Under the pieces are notes generated by a model. It did not search any database. It worked only from the letters and a program-made list of their open reading frames with translations, and was not told where the DNA came from. A program made the position numbers and the translations under genes. A DNA stretch of 34,434 bases from Oscillospiraceae bacterium (GTDB taxonomy: Bacteria > Bacillota > Clostridia > UMGS1810), in the NCBI GenBank assembly GCA_015068975.1, contig SVJM01000021.1:1-34434 (forward strand), written 5' to 3'. Shown here one piece after another: positions 1 through 7,470 of the stretch. Within the stretch, counting starts at the first letter, position 1, and every line of letters begins with the position of its first letter.

Positions 1-326
1 TAACTGACAGTCTTTCTGTTGCGGGTACAGAGCAAAAAGAAGGAAAGATGGTTGATACAGAATATGTAATCGAGGACGGCGTGTGCAAACTTAAAGACCG
101 CTCTGCATTTGCGGGAAGTATTGCAACTGCCGACAGACTTGTACGGGTTCTTAAAGATGAAGTGGGTGTTGATATTGTTGACGCGGTAAAAATGATGACA
201 CAAACTCCTGCAAAAATTCTCGGACTTACAAAGGGAATCCTGCAGTCAGGCTATGATGCAGACATTATCGCTTTTGATGATGATATAAATGTAAGTGATG
301 TATGGGTTATGGGCGTAAAAAAATAG
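1..326 (+). CDS. nagA: N-acetylglucosamine-6-phosphate deacetylase, C-terminal part (5' end outside window)
   Basis: This is the last ~107 codons of an amidohydrolase that removes acetate from GlcNAc-6-phosphate in the cytoplasm. The reading frame is open from base 3, so the first ATG (48) is internal and the gene starts left of the window. Visible family marks are the TD pair at the first codons (the position of the catalytic Asp in NagA), the DG near VIEDGVCKLKD, the FAGS motif followed by a helix ending in VRVL, the NPA-like TPAKILGL segment, and the closing GYDADIIAFDDD strand. It ends at TAG 324-326 with no clear terminator after it. An amino-sugar role fits the PIG-L/NagB-like/GH3 genes 5 kb downstream. 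A related amidohydrolase is the main alternative. Confidence 0.78.
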   Translation, partial: TDSLSVAGTEQKEGKMVDTEYVIEDGVCKLKDRSAFAGSIATADRLVRVLKDEVGVDIVDAVKMMTQTPAKILGLTKGILQSGYDADIIAFDDDINVSDVWVMGVKK

Positions 327-411
327 TATAATATTAACAGAAAGTAGTACAATAACGATTTTAGTTATATAACATATTGAATTTAATTTTAATGTGTAGT
401 AATATTAATTT

Positions 412-756
412 CAGGGTAACTATACAAGAGACGTAATAATTTCATGTTTTGCAGATGAACTTATGGACGGTTTCCTTATGTGGGGATTCTGGGATGGTCA
501 CAACTACAAAGCATACTCACCAATCTATGATTCTGATTGGAATCTGAAACCTGCAGGTGAAGCATATGTTGACCTTGTATACAACAAATGGTGGACAAAA
601 GATGCAAAAGCAAACACCGGCGCAGACGGTTCTGCTACAATCAGAGGCTTCTGCGGTGACTATGATGTAACAGTAACAGCAAACGGAAAGACAACAACAA
701 AGATGGTTGCATTCCACAAAGGATATGATAATGTACTTGAAATAACAGTAGAGTAA
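412..756 (+). pseudogene. 3' remnant of a GH10 gene
   Basis: The frame from 412 encodes the last ~114 residues of a GH10 protein like the one ending at 4310: QGNYTRD, the GFLMWGFWDG strand, YNKWWTKDAKA, and the small C-terminal beta domain with GDYDVTVTANGKT. The two catalytic Glu motifs are absent, and a TAA lies in frame at 406-408. Immediately upstream, ATATTAATTTCAG resembles ATATCAACCTTCAG of the intact paralog but lacks one base, so homology seems to run into a frameshift before fading into AT-rich DNA (327-400). No promoter or RBS fits the internal ATG at 463. It is best read as what a deletion or recombination left of a fifth GH10 paralog. Confidence 0.8.
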
Positions 757-833
757 CAATGTATAGTTCATATCATAGAAATATAAAACAGTCAGTTTTC
801 CGAGTGATATTTATTTGAGAGGAAACGCATATT

Positions 834-1931
834 ATGAGTAAACAGTTTAAAGTAATTGATTATGTAAAAGACGGATTGACAGACAGCGAGATAATCGAAA
901 GATGTATGCAGGAAGCGTCAGAAGTTTCCGGCAATAAAGTGATTTTGTTTGACGGTAAAGATTACTTTATAGACAGAGCCATAATAGTTTTTGACGATAC
1001 CGAAATTTACATTGACGGTTGTACAATCAAGCAGAATGACTTTGTATTTGACAATGTATTCCGTGGGGTAAATACGATAGTTGATGAGAATGATTTATAT
1101 GGATTTCCACTTGATGTGAAACCGATAAAAAATGTAAAGATTATCGGTAGAAATGGTGCAAAAATCATAGGAACTTCCAAACCAAAGATCGGATATCATA
1201 CTGTGTTGAAAGAAGAGCAGGAGATGACAGGTGATTTCTGGGGATGGCGTACACATATGGTTTCTTTGTCTCTGTGTGAAAATGTAGAAATCGGCGGATT
1301 ATCTCTGTCGCAGACTATGGGATGGGCGATTACATTTGAATACGGACATAATTTGTATGTTCACGACCTTGATATAAATTCAAATGTAAAAAATGGTGAT
1401 GGCATAGATTTTCGTTCAGGTTGTTATGATTGTGTCGTAGAAAATATATCAGGATATACATCTGATGATACAGTTGCCTGCAGTGCATTGAGAGGAGTAG
1501 GTATACCGGTATATCCTTACAAAAATTATCTGTATCCTTCAGGACCTTGCGCATGTCTGGGACGTGAATACAACAGCGATATATATAATGTAAAAATAAA
1601 AAACATCACCACAGGTGGTCTTTGTCATGGTGTCATATGCCTTGCAGCCCGTGGTAATCAGGTATACAATGTATCAATAGAGGATATACATGAAACATGC
1701 GAAGGTGACAGACAGTCATCTGTAAAAATTTATACGGGATATGGTGACGGATACAATCCGGGAGATATTCATGATATAAGTATAAAGAATGTAACCTCAA
1801 ATATATCCCAATATGCAGTTCAATTTGCAGCGGAAGTGAAGAACGTAACTGTAGAAAACGTTGTCCAAAACAATCCTGACGGTTTGCGGATTTATGGCGC
1901 CGAAGGACAGGAAACTGTTGTGATAAAATAA
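834..1931 (+). CDS. GH28-like right-handed beta-helix protein, probably intracellular
   Basis: The 365-residue protein has the repeating short-strand pattern of a parallel beta-helix (VKIIGRNGAKIIG, VEIGGLSLSQ, VKIKNITTGG, ISIKNVTSN). It carries recognisable versions of the four polygalacturonase (GH28) motifs: NGDG (187-190, usually NTDG), a DD pair (211-212), CHG (264-266) and SVKIYTG (296-302, usually RIK). GH28 enzymes hydrolyse galacturonan or rhamnogalacturonan with acidic catalytic pairs. There is no signal peptide, so it probably acts on imported oligomers. The RBS GAGAGG (817-822) sits well for ATG 834. A pectate-lyase-superfamily protein outside GH28, or an epimerase or lyase on the same fold, is possible. 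Confidence 0.62.
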   Translation: MSKQFKVIDYVKDGLTDSEIIERCMQEASEVSGNKVILFDGKDYFIDRAIIVFDDTEIYIDGCTIKQNDFVFDNVFRGVNTIVDENDLYGFPLDVKPIKNVKIIGRNGAKIIGTSKPKIGYHTVLKEEQEMTGDFWGWRTHMVSLSLCENVEIGGLSLSQTMGWAITFEYGHNLYVHDLDINSNVKNGDGIDFRSGCYDCVVENISGYTSDDTVACSALRGVGIPVYPYKNYLYPSGPCACLGREYNSDIYNVKIKNITTGGLCHGVICLAARGNQVYNVSIEDIHETCEGDRQSSVKIYTGYGDGYNPGDIHDISIKNVTSNISQYAVQFAAEVKNVTVENVVQNNPDGLRIYGAEGQETVVIK

Positions 1932-1955
1932 CCAATTTTGGGGTGAGAAATACAA

Positions 1956-1984
1956 TTGACATTTTTTGTATGATAGTGTAACAT
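1956..1984 (+). promoter_or_regulatory. Sigma-A promoter of the first intact GH10 gene
   Basis: TTGACA (1956-1961), a 17-base spacer and TAACAT (1979-1984), 34 bases before ATG 2019. The -35 lies inside a 19-base block, AAATACAATTGACATTTTT, that recurs exactly before the GH10 gene at 21029. The -10 is weak (4 of 6), which leaves room for an activator. Confidence 0.62.
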
Positions 1985-2018
1985 AAGATTATAAAATTCT
2001 ATTTAAGGAGAATGCAAA

Positions 2019-4310
2019 ATGAAAAGATTATTATCATTAGTTCTATCAGTATTGATGATTCTTGCATTGTTTGTATCAAATAGTGTGGTACTTGCAGATG
2101 ATTCAATCAAAGTAGTGATTGACGGGGCAAATCAGACATATGATGTTATGCCAATCATCGAAAACGGCAGAACATTAGTTCCTATGCGTGCAATCTTTGA
2201 ATCCCTTGGTGCGGTGGTTTCCTGGGATGACGCTACCAAAACAGTATTCGGTACAAAAGGGGATACAATGGTAGTTCTTCAGATTGGCAACAAGACAGCT
2301 CATGTAAACGGAGAGAAGAAAGAGCTTGATGTTGCAGCATCAATTGTTGAAGGAAGAACTCTTGTTCCTGTAAGATTTATTTCAGAAACATTGGGATGTA
2401 AGGTGGATTGGGATGATTCCACAAAGACTGTAATTATCAATTCAAGTGCCGCTTCTTCTAAGTCAGGACTTGCAGAGCTTGTGTCTACAATGCACAGAAG
2501 AGTTCCTACAACATTTGAAAAGTCAAATGATATGAACGATTTGTATCACTTTGAATCTATGTCAGCCCAAGAACAGGAAGAAGCTTACCAGACAGTAAGA
2601 GGTCAGGGAGAGGTTGTATGTACAGAAGAAGAATTTATGGCAGGGCTTAAGCCTGTTCAGGGACCCGACTTCGGAAACTATGAAGTGGTTGATGTGGAAG
2701 GACAGAATTTCAAAAAGGCATTGAGAATTACCTGTACAAAAGTCCCTGAAAAATCTTCAGGTTTTATTGTAAAGACAAATGCAACTCCCGAAAGAAATCC
2801 GGGGGATGGCGTAGACGGCAAAGATCAGATGCTTCTTGCGTTCAGATTAAGACTTGTATCAGGAGGTCACCTTGGTTCTTGTCAGGTTCAGTTCCAGATA
2901 GAGCATCCTGAGACATTTAAGAAAGCACTTTTCCAGTCTGCAGTTGCAGAAAATGACTGGACAGTTGTATATATGCCTTTTACAGGTGTTGATGATGCTA
3001 CAAGTATCGGTGTAAGAGCAGGTTTTTGTGAGCAGGTTGTAGAGCTTGGCGGTATCGAAATCATCAACTTCGGACCTGATTTCAATGTAGGAAAGCTTCC
3101 AAGTACAACAGGAGAATTTCCTGAGCTTAAGCTTGATGCCCAGTGGAGAAAAGAAGCAAACGAAAGAATCGAGAAGATAAGAAAAGGCGACTTTAAGATT
3201 GTGGTAAAGGATGGAGCAGGCAATGTGATTCCTGATGCAGAAGTCGAGCTTGATATGTTTGAACATGAATTTCAGTTTGGTAATGCATTTAACGGTCAGA
3301 TAAAGAAAAATGAAACATATAAACTTCATCACGAAGAACTCTTTAATGCAGGTGTTGTAGAGCATCAGATGAAATGGGCACCATATGAAGACGATCCTCA
3401 GGAAACAAAAGGACAGGTTGAAGGTGCAAAAGAATCCGGTGTTAAATATATGAGAGGACACACACTTATTTGGGAAAGAGATTTAGGCTCAAATGGTAAA
3501 ACATACCTTATGCCAAAACGCCTCTTTGACAACGATGCATTCAAGGATAAGGAATTTCTTTTGAAGGAATCAGAAGCACACTTTAACAAAATCTGTGCAG
3601 AATATCCTGATATGGTAGACTGGGATGTTGTAAATGAAATTGTAAACAATGTTCGTTTCAGAGAGCATCATGGTCAGTTTGAGCTCTTCAAAGAATGGTT
3701 CGACCTTGCAAGAAAAGCAGCAGGTGAAGATTGTCTTCTTTACTACAATGAAACATCCCCTGTATGGAATCCTGAATTTATAGAATACCTTGATAAATTC
3801 GTAGAAAACGGTGTGGATTTCGACGGTATCGGTATTCAGTCACACTATGACGGAAACCTTAAAATGCCTACAGAGCTTATGGGACTTTATGACAAACTTG
3901 CGGAAAAATACAACAAACGCCTTAAGATTACTGAGTATTCATGCTCAATTGCAGATATCAACCTTCAGGGTAATTATACAAGAGACGTTATGATCAGCTG
4001 CTTTGCAGAGGAAAATATGGATGGATTCCTTATGTGGGGATTCTTTGATGGTGCAAACTTTGCAGCATATTCTCCAATCTATGATAAGGACTGGAACTTA
4101 AAGCCTGCAGGCAAAGTATATCAGGATCTTGTATATAACAAGTGGTGGACAAAAGATGCAAAGGCAAAAACAGCAGCAGACGGCTCCGCTACAATCCGTG
4201 GCTTCTATGGCGACTATGATGTGACTGTAACAGCAAATGGAAAGACAGTAACAGAAATGGTTGCATTCCACAAGGGATATGACAACATTTTGGAAATTGT
4301 AATTAAATAG
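2019..4310 (+). CDS. Secreted GH10 glycosidase with copper-amine-oxidase-like N domain
   Basis: 763 residues. Order: signal peptide (1-26), a copper-amine-oxidase-like N-terminal ('stalk') domain (about 30-142, with two RTLVP.R repeats), a linker, a beta-sandwich carbohydrate-binding-like module (about 215-355), a GH10 barrel (about 375-690), and a small C-terminal beta domain (about 705-763). GH10 enzymes are retaining endo-beta-1,4-xylanases or relatives. The acid/base is E540 in WDVVNE and the nucleophile E639 in KITEYS; MKW (451-453), RGH (479-481) and GIGIQSH (604-609) are kept, but the usual RGHTLVWH reads RGHTLIWE. The stalk domain probably holds the enzyme at the cell wall. The RBS is AAGGAG (2005-2010). 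Xylan is the default substrate, unproven here. Confidence 0.88.
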   Translation: MKRLLSLVLSVLMILALFVSNSVVLADDSIKVVIDGANQTYDVMPIIENGRTLVPMRAIFESLGAVVSWDDATKTVFGTKGDTMVVLQIGNKTAHVNGEKKELDVAASIVEGRTLVPVRFISETLGCKVDWDDSTKTVIINSSAASSKSGLAELVSTMHRRVPTTFEKSNDMNDLYHFESMSAQEQEEAYQTVRGQGEVVCTEEEFMAGLKPVQGPDFGNYEVVDVEGQNFKKALRITCTKVPEKSSGFIVKTNATPERNPGDGVDGKDQMLLAFRLRLVSGGHLGSCQVQFQIEHPETFKKALFQSAVAENDWTVVYMPFTGVDDATSIGVRAGFCEQVVELGGIEIINFGPDFNVGKLPSTTGEFPELKLDAQWRKEANERIEKIRKGDFKIVVKDGAGNVIPDAEVELDMFEHEFQFGNAFNGQIKKNETYKLHHEELFNAGVVEHQMKWAPYEDDPQETKGQVEGAKESGVKYMRGHTLIWERDLGSNGKTYLMPKRLFDNDAFKDKEFLLKESEAHFNKICAEYPDMVDWDVVNEIVNNVRFREHHGQFELFKEWFDLARKAAGEDCLLYYNETSPVWNPEFIEYLDKFVENGVDFDGIGIQSHYDGNLKMPTELMGLYDKLAEKYNKRLKITEYSCSIADINLQGNYTRDVMISCFAEENMDGFLMWGFFDGANFAAYSPIYDKDWNLKPAGKVYQDLVYNKWWTKDAKAKTAADGSATIRGFYGDYDVTVTANGKTVTEMVAFHKGYDNILEIVIK

Positions 4311-4358
4311 GGAATGTAGAACATGCAATATCCTTAAGTTGAGCAGTATATACCAGTC

Positions 4359-4445
4359 GTCATTCTGAGCGGGCCGAAGGCAGAGTCGAAGAATCTCAGG
4401 AAAGTCAATCAGATCCTTCGATGCGCGACGCTTACTCAGGATGAC
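4359..4445. repeat. Palindromic intergenic repeat (MITE/REP-like)
   Basis: GC-richer than its surroundings. Outer arms GTCATTCTGAG (4359-4369) and CTCAGGATGAC (4435-4445) pair with one mismatch; inner arms TCGAAGAATCT (4386-4396) and AGATCCTTCGA (4411-4421) pair with one mismatch. The words GTCATTCTGAGC and GAAGAATCTC recur in intergenic palindromes of many unrelated bacteria. It lies between the GH10 stop and its terminator, so it should be transcribed as a 3'-UTR hairpin. No transposase is nearby. Confidence 0.7.
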
Positions 4446-4549
4446 AATTCCTAATTTAATGATATTGATAAATTTGTCCATGCCGCAAAAGGCAGGGGAT
4501 GAATAATAAAATAACTTTAAGATTGAAACAAACAAAATAGTAATTCAAT

Positions 4550-4589
4550 TTAACGTTTTAGGGACGGACCCTAAAACGTTAAATTTTTT
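4550..4589 (+). terminator. Rho-independent terminator after the first GH10 gene
   Basis: TTAACGTTTTAGGG (4550-4563), loop ACGGA, CCCTAAAACGTTAA (4569-4582), then a T-run (4584-4589). The 14-bp stem is perfect. The T-run favours the + strand; the stem also abuts the 3' end of the minus-strand regulator gene and may help end that transcript. Confidence 0.88.
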
Positions 4590-5424
4590 ATATCTCTTTA
4601 TTTTTTGATTTTCTGTACTTATTGGGTGATATCCCTACAATTTCCTTAAATGTTTTTGAATAATACTGAGTGCTGTTAAACCCGACCTGTTGCGCTATGA
4701 TTTCTATTGATAAATCTGTTTTTATAAGCAATTCCTTTGAATTTTCCACTCTTTTTTTATTTATATATTCACTTACAGTACAGTTATAATATTTGTGAAA
4801 TTTTTTATACAGGGAGCTTTTTGAAAGCCCTGTGTTTTTTGAAATTGTCTGGATACTTAAGTTTTTTCCGATATTGTCATTTATATAATCCGTGACACTT
4901 TTTATATCTTTTTCAAAATTTGCATTTATCATATTTTCCAGAAGTATATATTTCACAAGCATAACCACTATGTTTTCAACACTATGGATTTTTTGAGAAT
5001 CAAAAAAGGGTATCTGGTTGTAGAATATCTCGGATTTGTGAATGTCGATATCAAGGTCCTTTATCATATTTTTTATTTGTAAAAAATCAGTACTTTCTCT
5101 CATTTGTCCAAACAAAACATATCCCAGCAATATATTGTCGTGTATGATGGGGATTACCATATCCGTAAGTCCTGCGTGACATATATGTACCTCGGGTTTA
5201 CCTGTGACGGAGGCTTGCTTTATAAGGCATTTTTCAGACAAATCACATTTCTTTTTTCCTTCCGGAGATGATTGTATCAGGTTGCAATAAGGATTTGGCA
5301 TATGGTATCGGGGATTTACCATATCAGAGTAGTTGGAGGGTAATATAGCGATATTGATACCCGTTGCGTTATAGAAATCCTGCAAAGTATCCGAAAGCTT
5401 TTCATTATCTATATTTATAAACAT
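4588..5424 (-). CDS. AraC-family regulator with PocR-type sensor domain
   Basis: 278 residues. The N-terminal ~160 residues look like a PocR ligand-sensing domain: cysteines C47, C60, C66 and C82 in the KKKCD...C...HICHAGL pattern, followed by PII and a GYVLFGQ strand. PocR domains bind small organic ligands or metals. The C-terminal ~100 residues (about 173-275) are an AraC double helix-turn-helix ending in IVGISPNKYRKS. RBS AGGTGAT on the minus strand (5428-5434) precedes ATG 5424, and a near-consensus promoter lies upstream. It is divergent from the deacetylase/NagB-like/GH3/GH10-SLH/PHP run, which is its most likely target; the inducer is unknown. Confidence 0.85.
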   Translation of the reverse strand: MFINIDNEKLSDTLQDFYNATGINIAILPSNYSDMVNPRYHMPNPYCNLIQSSPEGKKKCDLSEKCLIKQASVTGKPEVHICHAGLTDMVIPIIHDNILLGYVLFGQMRESTDFLQIKNMIKDLDIDIHKSEIFYNQIPFFDSQKIHSVENIVVMLVKYILLENMINANFEKDIKSVTDYINDNIGKNLSIQTISKNTGLSKSSLYKKFHKYYNCTVSEYINKKRVENSKELLIKTDLSIEIIAQQVGFNSTQYYSKTFKEIVGISPNKYRKSKNKEI

Positions 5425-5441
5425 ATCATCACCTGAAATTC

Positions 5442-5470
5442 ATTATAAAATATCCAAAAAGATTAGTCAA
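5442..5470 (-). promoter_or_regulatory. Promoter of the PocR/AraC gene
   Basis: Reading the minus strand: TTGACT (5470-5465), a 17-base spacer, TATAAT (5447-5442), 17 bases before the start codon. This is the best sigma-A match in the left half of the window and suggests steady expression of the regulator. Confidence 0.8.
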
Positions 5471-5538
5471 TGGATTTTAACAATATTTTCTTTTGTGGAA
5501 TATAGTTTAAAAATATAAGACGATTAATACTTGTGATA

Positions 5539-5544
5539 TATAAT
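5539..5544 (+). promoter_or_regulatory. Likely -10 element of the amino-sugar/GH10-SLH run
   Basis: TATAAT at 5539-5544 would start RNA near 5551 and leave a ~47-base leader. The matching -35 position (about 5516-5521, TAAGAC) is poor, as expected for a promoter needing an AraC-type activator. A second TATAAT at 5576-5581 is too close to the RBS (AGGAG 5584-5588) to serve this gene. Confidence 0.42.
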
Positions 5545-5597
5545 GATTGTGGTTACAATTAAGATATAGAATTTGTATAATACAGGAGTGAGAATGT

Positions 5598-6455
5598 ATG
5601 AGGATTTTGATGATAGGCGCACATCAGGATGATAATGAATTCAGGTGCGGAGGACTCGCTTCTAAGTATGCGAAGCTTGGTCATCAGGTGACATTTCTTA
5701 GCGTATGCAATGGTTGCGGCGGACATCATATAATGTCAAAAGATGAGACAGTTTCAACCCGTGCAAAAGAGTCACAAAAAGTAGCAGAATTTCTTGGTAT
5801 AACCTATGATGTGTGGGATATAGATGATTGCAGCGTGATGGCAGACCTTGAAACCAGAAGAAGAATGATAAGATATATAAGAAAAATAAATCCCGATGTG
5901 ATTATAAGTCATCGTACCAATGATTACATGGCAGACCATCGGATTGTGGGTCAAATTGTGCAGGATGCATCCTATATGCTGATTGTTCCTCACGAGTGCC
6001 CTGATGCTCCTGCAATGAAGAGTATGCCCGTTATTCTTTATAATGAGGACGGATTTAGGAATCCACCCTTTAGCGCTGATGTGGTAATTGATATGGATGA
6101 TGAAATCGATACAAAATTAAAAATCGCTGATATTAACAAATCTCAGGTATATGAGTGGCTTCCCTATACTTTTGGAACACTTGATAGTGTTCCTGAGGAT
6201 GAAGCTGAAAGGTTTGAATGGCTTAAGGGTATGAATATTACAGAGAAAACCACAGATGAAGAAATTCTTTCGCTACCCTCTGAGTCGGGATATGCAATCA
6301 GATATGCTAAGCCTGCCGCTCAATTCAGAAAAGAGCTTATCAGACGCTACGGAGAAAAGCGCGGAAGCGAGATAAGATATGCAGAGGCATACGAAATATG
6401 TGAGTATGGTAAGCAACCTACAGAGGAAGAGCTCAAAATGATTTTTCCATTTTAG
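5598..6455 (+). CDS. PIG-L (LmbE-like) family N-deacetylase
   Basis: 285 residues, no signal peptide. The zinc-site signature AHQDDNE (residues 8-14; family form AHPDDxE) and the second metal motif ADHR (112-115) are both present, on a Rossmann-like fold. Family members remove acetyl groups from GlcNAc-containing small molecules: GlcNAc-inositol, bacillithiol and mycothiol precursors, diacetylchitobiose. Here it is the first gene of a run with a NagB-like protein (32-base gap) and a NagZ-type GH3, so a cytoplasmic GlcNAc-containing saccharide is the likeliest substrate. RBS AGGAG (5584-5588) decides ATG 5598. The C-terminal ~90 residues extend past the core fold and may shape substrate choice. 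A bacillithiol role is less likely in this company. Confidence 0.82.
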   Translation: MRILMIGAHQDDNEFRCGGLASKYAKLGHQVTFLSVCNGCGGHHIMSKDETVSTRAKESQKVAEFLGITYDVWDIDDCSVMADLETRRRMIRYIRKINPDVIISHRTNDYMADHRIVGQIVQDASYMLIVPHECPDAPAMKSMPVILYNEDGFRNPPFSADVVIDMDDEIDTKLKIADINKSQVYEWLPYTFGTLDSVPEDEAERFEWLKGMNITEKTTDEEILSLPSESGYAIRYAKPAAQFRKELIRRYGEKRGSEIRYAEAYEICEYGKQPTEEELKMIFPF

Positions 6456-6487
6456 TAAATATAAAATTTCACGCGGAGGAAAATAAT

Positions 6488-7426
6488 ATGAATTTTACAA
6501 GTACAGTTAAAGGAAGTCTTTTGGATGGATTTTATCCTATGGGTTGGGATATGGAAAAAATCGACAAATGCTGTGATATGGGAGTAAAAAGAGAGGATTT
6601 CTGGCACAAGGATTTTTGCCCTGTTGAATGTGAGAGCCTTTCGGATTTCGATGTGTATATGGGACACGAAATCGCACTTCAGATAAAGACCTCAAAGGAT
6701 AAAGGCGAGAAGATTGCTATGATACTTCCTGTGGGACCTATGGGGATGTACAAATGGGCTTCCTATTTCCTCAATGAATGGAATGTGTGCTGTGACCATG
6801 TGTACACCTTCAATATGGATGAGTGGTCGGATAGTGAAGGAAATACACTTGATTCCAATGATCCTGCATCCTTCGAATACAGTATGAAAAAGGCATTTTT
6901 TGATAAGCTTGGTGATAATACCGTACCTTGCAATCAGAGAAACTTTGCAACAAAGGAAAACCTCCCTACATATCCTGAGAAGATTGCAGCACTTAAGAAA
7001 CAAGGAGCAAAGCTTGTGCTTGTATTCGGTATAGGAAGGATGTGTCATATAGCATTCTGGGAGCCACAGTTTGGTGAAGAATTTGATACTGTAGACGATT
7101 GGAAAAAGCAATGTTATCGTATCGGGGCAAAGCTTCATCCTCTTACCATAGAGCAAAATGCGATTACAAGCTTCAAGAGCAGAACAACACTTGTTCCTTG
7201 CAGAGCAAATACAATAGGACCGGGTTTGTTTTTGCAGGCTGATTACATAATAGGTGGTGCGGACGGACTCTTTAACAGAGGTATGCAATGGCAGGGTATG
7301 AGTTTTCTTATGACTCTTCATTACGGTCCTGACAAGAGTGTTACATCATCATTTATTCCTACAATGCCTGGTAAACTCTTTTACCTCAAAGACCTTGCGG
7401 GTCCACTTAATGCTGAATGTAACTAA
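6488..7426 (+). CDS. NagB-like protein (glucosamine-6-phosphate isomerase/deaminase superfamily) with altered active site
   Basis: 312 residues against about 240-265 for NagB. Kept features: a phosphate-loop-like LPVGPMGMY (80-88), FNMDEW with the proposed catalytic D111, the [11 protein letters not shown] helix, and the GIG...HIAFWEP motif with H187 and E192. The usual GxGxDGHIAFNEP reads [13 protein letters not shown], so the Asp thought to act with the His in ring opening (D141 in E. coli NagB) aligns with M185. The protein may deaminate or isomerise an unusual amino-sugar substrate, or have another role on the same fold. It lies between the deacetylase and the GH3 gene, probably in one transcript. 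The superfamily call is firm; the reaction is not. Confidence 0.72.
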   Translation: MNFTSTVKGSLLDGFYPMGWDMEKIDKCCDMGVKREDFWHKDFCPVECESLSDFDVYMGHEIALQIKTSKDKGEKIAMILPVGPMGMYKWASYFLNEWNVCCDHVYTFNMDEWSDSEGNTLDSNDPASFEYSMKKAFFDKLGDNTVPCNQRNFATKENLPTYPEKIAALKKQGAKLVLVFGIGRMCHIAFWEPQFGEEFDTVDDWKKQCYRIGAKLHPLTIEQNAITSFKSRTTLVPCRANTIGPGLFLQADYIIGGADGLFNRGMQWQGMSFLMTLHYGPDKSVTSSFIPTMPGKLFYLKDLAGPLNAECN

Positions 7427-7470
7427 TGTAGAATTTTTTGATACAGTATTGATTCAGGAGGAATTTCCTT

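Noticed and set aside
463-756. Stand-alone small protein from the ATG at 463
   Set aside because: Homology to GH10 continues upstream of this ATG to about 412, there is no RBS or promoter, and both catalytic Glu motifs are missing.
2859-3461. Long minus-strand frames opposite the GH10 genes and other CDSs
   Set aside because: They lie wholly inside well-supported genes, lack RBSs and show compositional shadows (Cys/Ile/Phe-rich) without domain patterns.
5576-5581. TATAAT as the promoter -10 for the deacetylase gene
   Set aside because: Transcription would start at about 5588, at or after the RBS, so the message would lose its ribosome binding site.
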